From Myxococcales bacterium (GTDB taxonomy: Bacteria > Myxococcota > UBA727 > JABDBI01), in NCBI GenBank assembly GCA_023248595.1, contig JAHFEG010000009.1, forward strand, positions 1 to 64,000: DNA of 64,000 bases, read 5' to 3'. The translations under genes were made by a program, and so were the position numbers. Below, in pieces: positions 60,769 through 64,000 of the stretch. A model generated the notes under the pieces. The model did no database searches, was not told the origin of the DNA, and was given only the letters and a program-made list of their open reading frames with translations. The number at the start of each line of letters is the position of its first letter. The stretch's first letter is position 1.

Positions 60769-61698
60769 ATGAAATTGGGACTTGTTATGCTTTTAACCTT
60801 GGTCGCTTGCTACCCGACAAAGGAGCGAGAACCGCAGGTTATAATTATTCATAAAGACGCCTACCCTTCTGTCCAGAAAATAGCGATTATTGTGGAGCCG
60901 AGAGACCATCCTCTTTTGGTTCCGATTGTTCAGAGCGTGATGCGGGTACTGGGAGATGATTGGAAAATCCAGATATTTCACAGTGTGACAAATGAAAAAT
61001 ATATTCAAGATTCTGCTTTGAGAGCTGATATCGAAAGCGGAAAAGTATACCTAAGTAAAATGCTGGTTGAAAATAATATCAGTATTGGGATTTATAATTC
61101 AATGATGATAAGTTCCTATTTTTGGGAACAAGTTTTGGGCGAAGAGGTTATATTATTCGAGACGGATTCTGTGATGTGTCGTTCTTCCGGTATCAAGTTG
61201 TCGGAATTTAGTGAAAATTATGACTACGTAGGAGCTCCATGGGGCACCTTCAAAAATGCTTGTTATGTCTCTCGAGATGATAGATATAACAAGTGGCGAG
61301 TTGATATGTCAGAACCAACTCAGAAATATAGTTCCAAGCCCATTGAATTTTTTGAGGCTCAAGTTGGAAACTCAGGATTCTCGTATAGAAACAGGAAAAA
61401 AACTCTCGAAATTTTGACCAATTACGTTCCGGTAAATGATTATTATTATAATTTTTCAAGTGACCTCTTTTATGCTTGCGCATTCCAGCATTCGGCATCA
61501 GGCTCTAGGGTCCCTTCTGTTGAACAGGCTTCTCACTTTTCGGTGGAAACTATCATGCAGGATGCACCAATTGGAGTGCATAAGCCATGGCTTTATTTAA
61601 AGACCGATGAGATGGAAAAACTGGAGGTGGCTTGCCCAGAAATACTGATTTTGAAGCCATACTATTTAGAGAAAGGGCATCCTTGGGGGACAAAGTGA
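60769..61698 (+). CDS. lipoprotein with DUF5672-type glycosyltransferase-like domain
   Basis: About 309 residues. ATG 60769 is chosen because it starts a clean lipoprotein signal (MKLGLVMLLTLVACYP, Cys14); the longer frame from 60739 would bury it. Family features of DUF5672: VILFETDSVMCRSSG (the DxD-like site), YDYVGAPWGTF, VGNSGFSYRNRKKTLEIL, HFSVETIMQDAPIGVHKPW. The family is predicted to be glycosyltransferase-like. It follows the previous gene after 37 nt and precedes the next by 3. Confidence 0.75.
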   Translation: MKLGLVMLLTLVACYPTKEREPQVIIIHKDAYPSVQKIAIIVEPRDHPLLVPIVQSVMRVLGDDWKIQIFHSVTNEKYIQDSALRADIESGKVYLSKMLVENNISIGIYNSMMISSYFWEQVLGEEVILFETDSVMCRSSGIKLSEFSENYDYVGAPWGTFKNACYVSRDDRYNKWRVDMSEPTQKYSSKPIEFFEAQVGNSGFSYRNRKKTLEILTNYVPVNDYYYNFSSDLFYACAFQHSASGSRVPSVEQASHFSVETIMQDAPIGVHKPWLYLKTDEMEKLEVACPEILILKPYYLEKGHPWGTK

Positions 61699-61701
61699 AA
61701 A

Positions 61702-62598
61702 ATGTTTTTGTTTAAAAACATAAATTTATTTAATTCTTTTAGAGAATTTAATCGTCAAAAGAGAATTTTACTTTCCCTTCCTTTTTTTATTGTTGCGCTC
61801 ATTTCCTCATCCTGTGAACCGCCTAAGCCCAAGTGCGTAATTCTATTACAGCGGAGTAACGAGGGCATGTTTGCCTCTCTCGGGGATGTTGTATCGCTAA
61901 TGAATGATTACGAAAATAAAAATGTTGCATGCGCAATCGTTGATTTCGGAAATACAGGCCTTTATTATGATAAAAACAAGGGACCTAATTGGTGGCAATA
62001 TTACTTTGAGCCACTAGAAATAGGCGACATCGATAAAGATAGAACTTTTGAGTTTAGGGATAACGGGCGTTACTATGAGGAAAACTTTTCTAGAGAACAA
62101 TTCTATGCGCTTATAAAAAAATATGTTCATATTAAGCCCGAGTTGCAAAGCAAAATCGAACAATTTTTTCAAGAAAACCTTGCTGGGTCATATGTGATTG
62201 GAGTGCACTATAGAGGGACTGATAAAGTTAATGAGGCTTCGCGAATAAAATACGAGACTGTCAAGAAAGCAATTGACGAGCAGATACATGGTTTAAAAAA
62301 TAAGTATGGAAGCAACTATAAAGTATTTGTCGCGACAGATGAAGGCGGATTTTTAGCATACATGGAAAACGTCTTTGGCGATAAAATTTATGCACAAACA
62401 ATAGATCGATCGACAGACGGCAAGCCTATTCATTCTAATCCAAAAGGTACTCCTTATGAAAGCGGTGAGGGCGCATTGCTTGATTGTATTCTTCTATCCA
62501 AGGCGAGCATTCTTATTCGAACGAGTTCTAATTTGAGTAGATGGTCTACTTACTTTAATCCGGATATTCCTGTAATAGAACTCGGTGGTAGGTGGTAA
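61702..62598 (+). CDS. lipoprotein with fucosyltransferase-like (NodZ/GT23-type) domain
   Basis: A 298-residue protein with a signal after a basic start and LISSSC (Cys38). The donor-binding motif of fucosyltransferases is clear: YVIGVHYRGTDKVNEASR (GVH-R-TD), then KVFVATDEGGFLAYMENVFG and EGALLDCILLSKASILIRTS, SNLSRWSTYF. These families transfer fucose from GDP-fucose. It resembles the second domain of the first cluster gene, but as a separate protein. Confidence 0.75.
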   Translation: MFLFKNINLFNSFREFNRQKRILLSLPFFIVALISSSCEPPKPKCVILLQRSNEGMFASLGDVVSLMNDYENKNVACAIVDFGNTGLYYDKNKGPNWWQYYFEPLEIGDIDKDRTFEFRDNGRYYEENFSREQFYALIKKYVHIKPELQSKIEQFFQENLAGSYVIGVHYRGTDKVNEASRIKYETVKKAIDEQIHGLKNKYGSNYKVFVATDEGGFLAYMENVFGDKIYAQTIDRSTDGKPIHSNPKGTPYESGEGALLDCILLSKASILIRTSSNLSRWSTYFNPDIPVIELGGRW

Positions 62599-62667
62599 CA
62601 GGTTGATAACGAGTAAAACTCAGTGTCTTTTGTGTTACAGCAGTCCACGGGAAAGGAAAATTAAGAC

Positions 62668-63606
62668 ATGAAGCATAGAACAAATATAACGCTACTCTCT
62701 TTTACCTGGGATAGATTGATAAAGAGTGCTGCGGTTTTAATGTTATTGATCTGTTTGGGTGGTAGCGGTTGCAATGGTCCCCAAGCGCCAGTTGTTGCTG
62801 AAAAATTATTTGTCGTTAGTTTAAAATCAGCATCTGAGCGGAGAAATTATATGGAAAGGCAAATAGAAAAATTTGGTTTTCCTGATGATAAAGTTGTTTT
62901 TATTGATGCGGTGGACGGAAGAAAAGAATTTGCTCCGCAATGCAATCCTCCTGGTTCTGCGTGCTGGGGCCCACCTGATCCCAGTAAGGCATACACAAGA
63001 TTGAATCTGTCCAAATATTCAGGAGTGCCAACAGAGGCATATGAAACGACATTCAATGGCTGGAAGTGGAAAGGGACTATCTTGAGTGAGCTTGTCAATT
63101 CAGGAGCTATGGCAAAAGATAGCACCATTGGGCCTACTGAGTACGCGCTAATAGAATCAAATAAGAAAGCTTGGAAAGAAATTGTCGATAATAATATTAG
63201 CTGGGCCGTCGTTGTCGAAGATGACGCTGAATTTAAAATAGGGACATGGCCAGAGCTATTCAATTTGGGGGATTTTAACGAAGACGCGGAATATGTTCAA
63301 CTGTTTATAAATGGCAGCTCTTGTGGGTGGGCCTGGAATGGCTCTCCTGTGAGATTTGGCGGCGGAACTGTTGGATATGCAATATCTAAGAAGGGCGCTG
63401 AAAAGGCATTGCGTGCCTTTAGCCCTGCATATTACCCCGTGGATCATCAGCTATTTGAACACTTTGCTTACTACTTCTCTGGTTACTATAATAGTGCCTA
63501 TGTGAACAGTTACCTAAAAGAATTTTCATTAATTAATGCCTACTGTAAGTCGCCAGAAATAATTTCAGAATCTAATTATGGGAAAAAAAGCACCATCGAT
63601 AATTAA
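62668..63606 (+). CDS. lipoprotein with GT25-type glycosyltransferase domain
   Basis: A 312-residue protein with a long basic start and lipobox LGGSGC (Cys35). GT25 features: FVVSLKSASERRNYMERQIE, FIDAVDGRKEF, IGPTEYALIESNKKAWKEIV, VVVEDDAEFKIG (acidic motif) and GGGTVGYAISKKGAEKALRA with PVDHQLFEHFAYYF. GT25 enzymes add galactose or glucose to lipopolysaccharide, or to collagen in animals. Here it is exported, which is unusual. AAGGAAAATTAAGAC precedes the start. Confidence 0.75.
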   Translation: MKHRTNITLLSFTWDRLIKSAAVLMLLICLGGSGCNGPQAPVVAEKLFVVSLKSASERRNYMERQIEKFGFPDDKVVFIDAVDGRKEFAPQCNPPGSACWGPPDPSKAYTRLNLSKYSGVPTEAYETTFNGWKWKGTILSELVNSGAMAKDSTIGPTEYALIESNKKAWKEIVDNNISWAVVVEDDAEFKIGTWPELFNLGDFNEDAEYVQLFINGSSCGWAWNGSPVRFGGGTVGYAISKKGAEKALRAFSPAYYPVDHQLFEHFAYYFSGYYNSAYVNSYLKEFSLINAYCKSPEIISESNYGKKSTIDN

Positions 63607-63617
63607 AGAGGCCAATT

Positions 63618-64000
63618 ATGCGAAAATTTTTAAATAGTGTACTTTTAGCTCTTTTTTTATTTGTTCTACTTGGTTCTCACTGTAGCGGCAATGACTGTGG
63701 CCCAACATTTCCAAGTCTTGCAAAAGATGAAGTATGCGAGAATTGTGAGCTAAAAATTCCTAAAATTATTCATCAAATATGGCATTCTTGGAAACACGGA
63801 GGCGATGAAATATCTCCTTTCTATCAACAATTTGTAGATAGGCTTAAAAAAAATGAAACAGGCTGGAAGTATGAATTTTGGGATGCAAGCAGAAGCCGCG
63901 ACTTTATCCAGAACCATTATCCTGACTTTCTCAAGACATATGATGGTTATGACAAACCTGTAAAGCGTCACGATGCTTTACGTTATTTTATTATGGATCA
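63618..64000 (+). CDS. lipoprotein with GT32 (OCH1-like) domain, N-terminal part (runs off window)
   Basis: The first 127 codons. A signal (MRKFLNSVLLALFLFVLLGS, then HC, Cys22) precedes IPKIIHQIWHSWKHGG, the hallmark start of DXD sugar-transferases of the GT32/OCH1 type. WKYEFWDASRSRDFIQNHYP and KRHDALRYFIMD (the D--RY region that comes just before the DXD site) also match. The catalytic core lies outside the window. It follows the GT25 gene after 11 nt. Confidence 0.7.
   Translation, partial: MRKFLNSVLLALFLFVLLGSHCSGNDCGPTFPSLAKDEVCENCELKIPKIIHQIWHSWKHGGDEISPFYQQFVDRLKKNETGWKYEFWDASRSRDFIQNHYPDFLKTYDGYDKPVKRHDALRYFIMD

Overview
The window looks like the chromosome of a Gram-negative, probably host-associated bacterium. 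The Gram-negative case rests on a FadL-type porin, a second small outer-membrane barrel and many lipoproteins. The strongest sign of an intracellular life is an ATP/ADP translocase (Tlc family, 14025-15503), a class otherwise known mainly from obligate intracellular bacteria and plastids. De novo purine genes (purM, purN), tRNA synthetases and metK are still present, so this does not look like an extremely reduced genome. Long exported proteins with HYDIN/ASPM-like repeats and an IcmF mutase recall deltaproteobacteria/Myxococcota, but the taxonomic call is an inference only.

Layout. 1-4.9 kb: peptidase and PP2C phosphatase genes, an isocitrate-dehydrogenase-family gene, rpsN, tRNA-Phe, corA. 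4.87-7.86 kb: a small island between a 49-bp duplicated 3' half of tRNA-Arg and the intact tRNA-Arg; it carries an osmoprotectant-type ABC transporter and the 3' end of a dead tyrosine recombinase. 8-12.2 kb: valS followed by an exported glycosyltransferase-like lipoprotein. 12.4-22.9 kb: outer-membrane protein, exported SRPBCC protein, ATP/ADP translocase, Fe-S genes, FadL, tRNA-Val, acyl-CoA dehydrogenase, tadA, PhyH, folC, purM. 23-30.9 kb: a winged-helix gene lying between purM and purN, ankyrin protein, amino-acid permease, icmF, NUDIX. 31.2-34.7 kb: accessory block (coiled coil, AbrB/PIN toxin-antitoxin, an ORF6N-DnaA domain IV fusion, a nucleotidyltransferase) ending at tRNA-Thr. 34.9-41 kb: metK, stand-alone E2-type acyltransferase, hisS, cmk, dedA, glpK. 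41.2-43.2 kb: tandem two-helix proteins, one with a PPxY tail, and a second copy of the winged-helix gene. 43.3-58.6 kb: phhB, putA, comF, DUF4399, two HYDIN-repeat lipoproteins, a POT transporter, pspA, etfBA. 58.66 kb to the end: tRNA-Asn followed by five consecutive genes that each join an export or lipoprotein signal to a different glycosyltransferase-type domain.

The most unusual system is that last cluster. With the relative at 8-9.2 kb it suggests a set of surface-anchored sugar-transfer enzymes placed outside the cytoplasm, where the bacterium's own nucleotide sugars are not expected. In an organism that may take ATP from a host, these enzymes could use host sugar donors. Other uncommon features are the ORF6N-DnaA fusion with internal 27-bp palindromes, the paralogous winged-helix genes with a matching two-hairpin leader, and the tRNA-Arg island. 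Gene starts were moved inward where a better ribosome-binding site or a signal peptide supported it; each case is stated.
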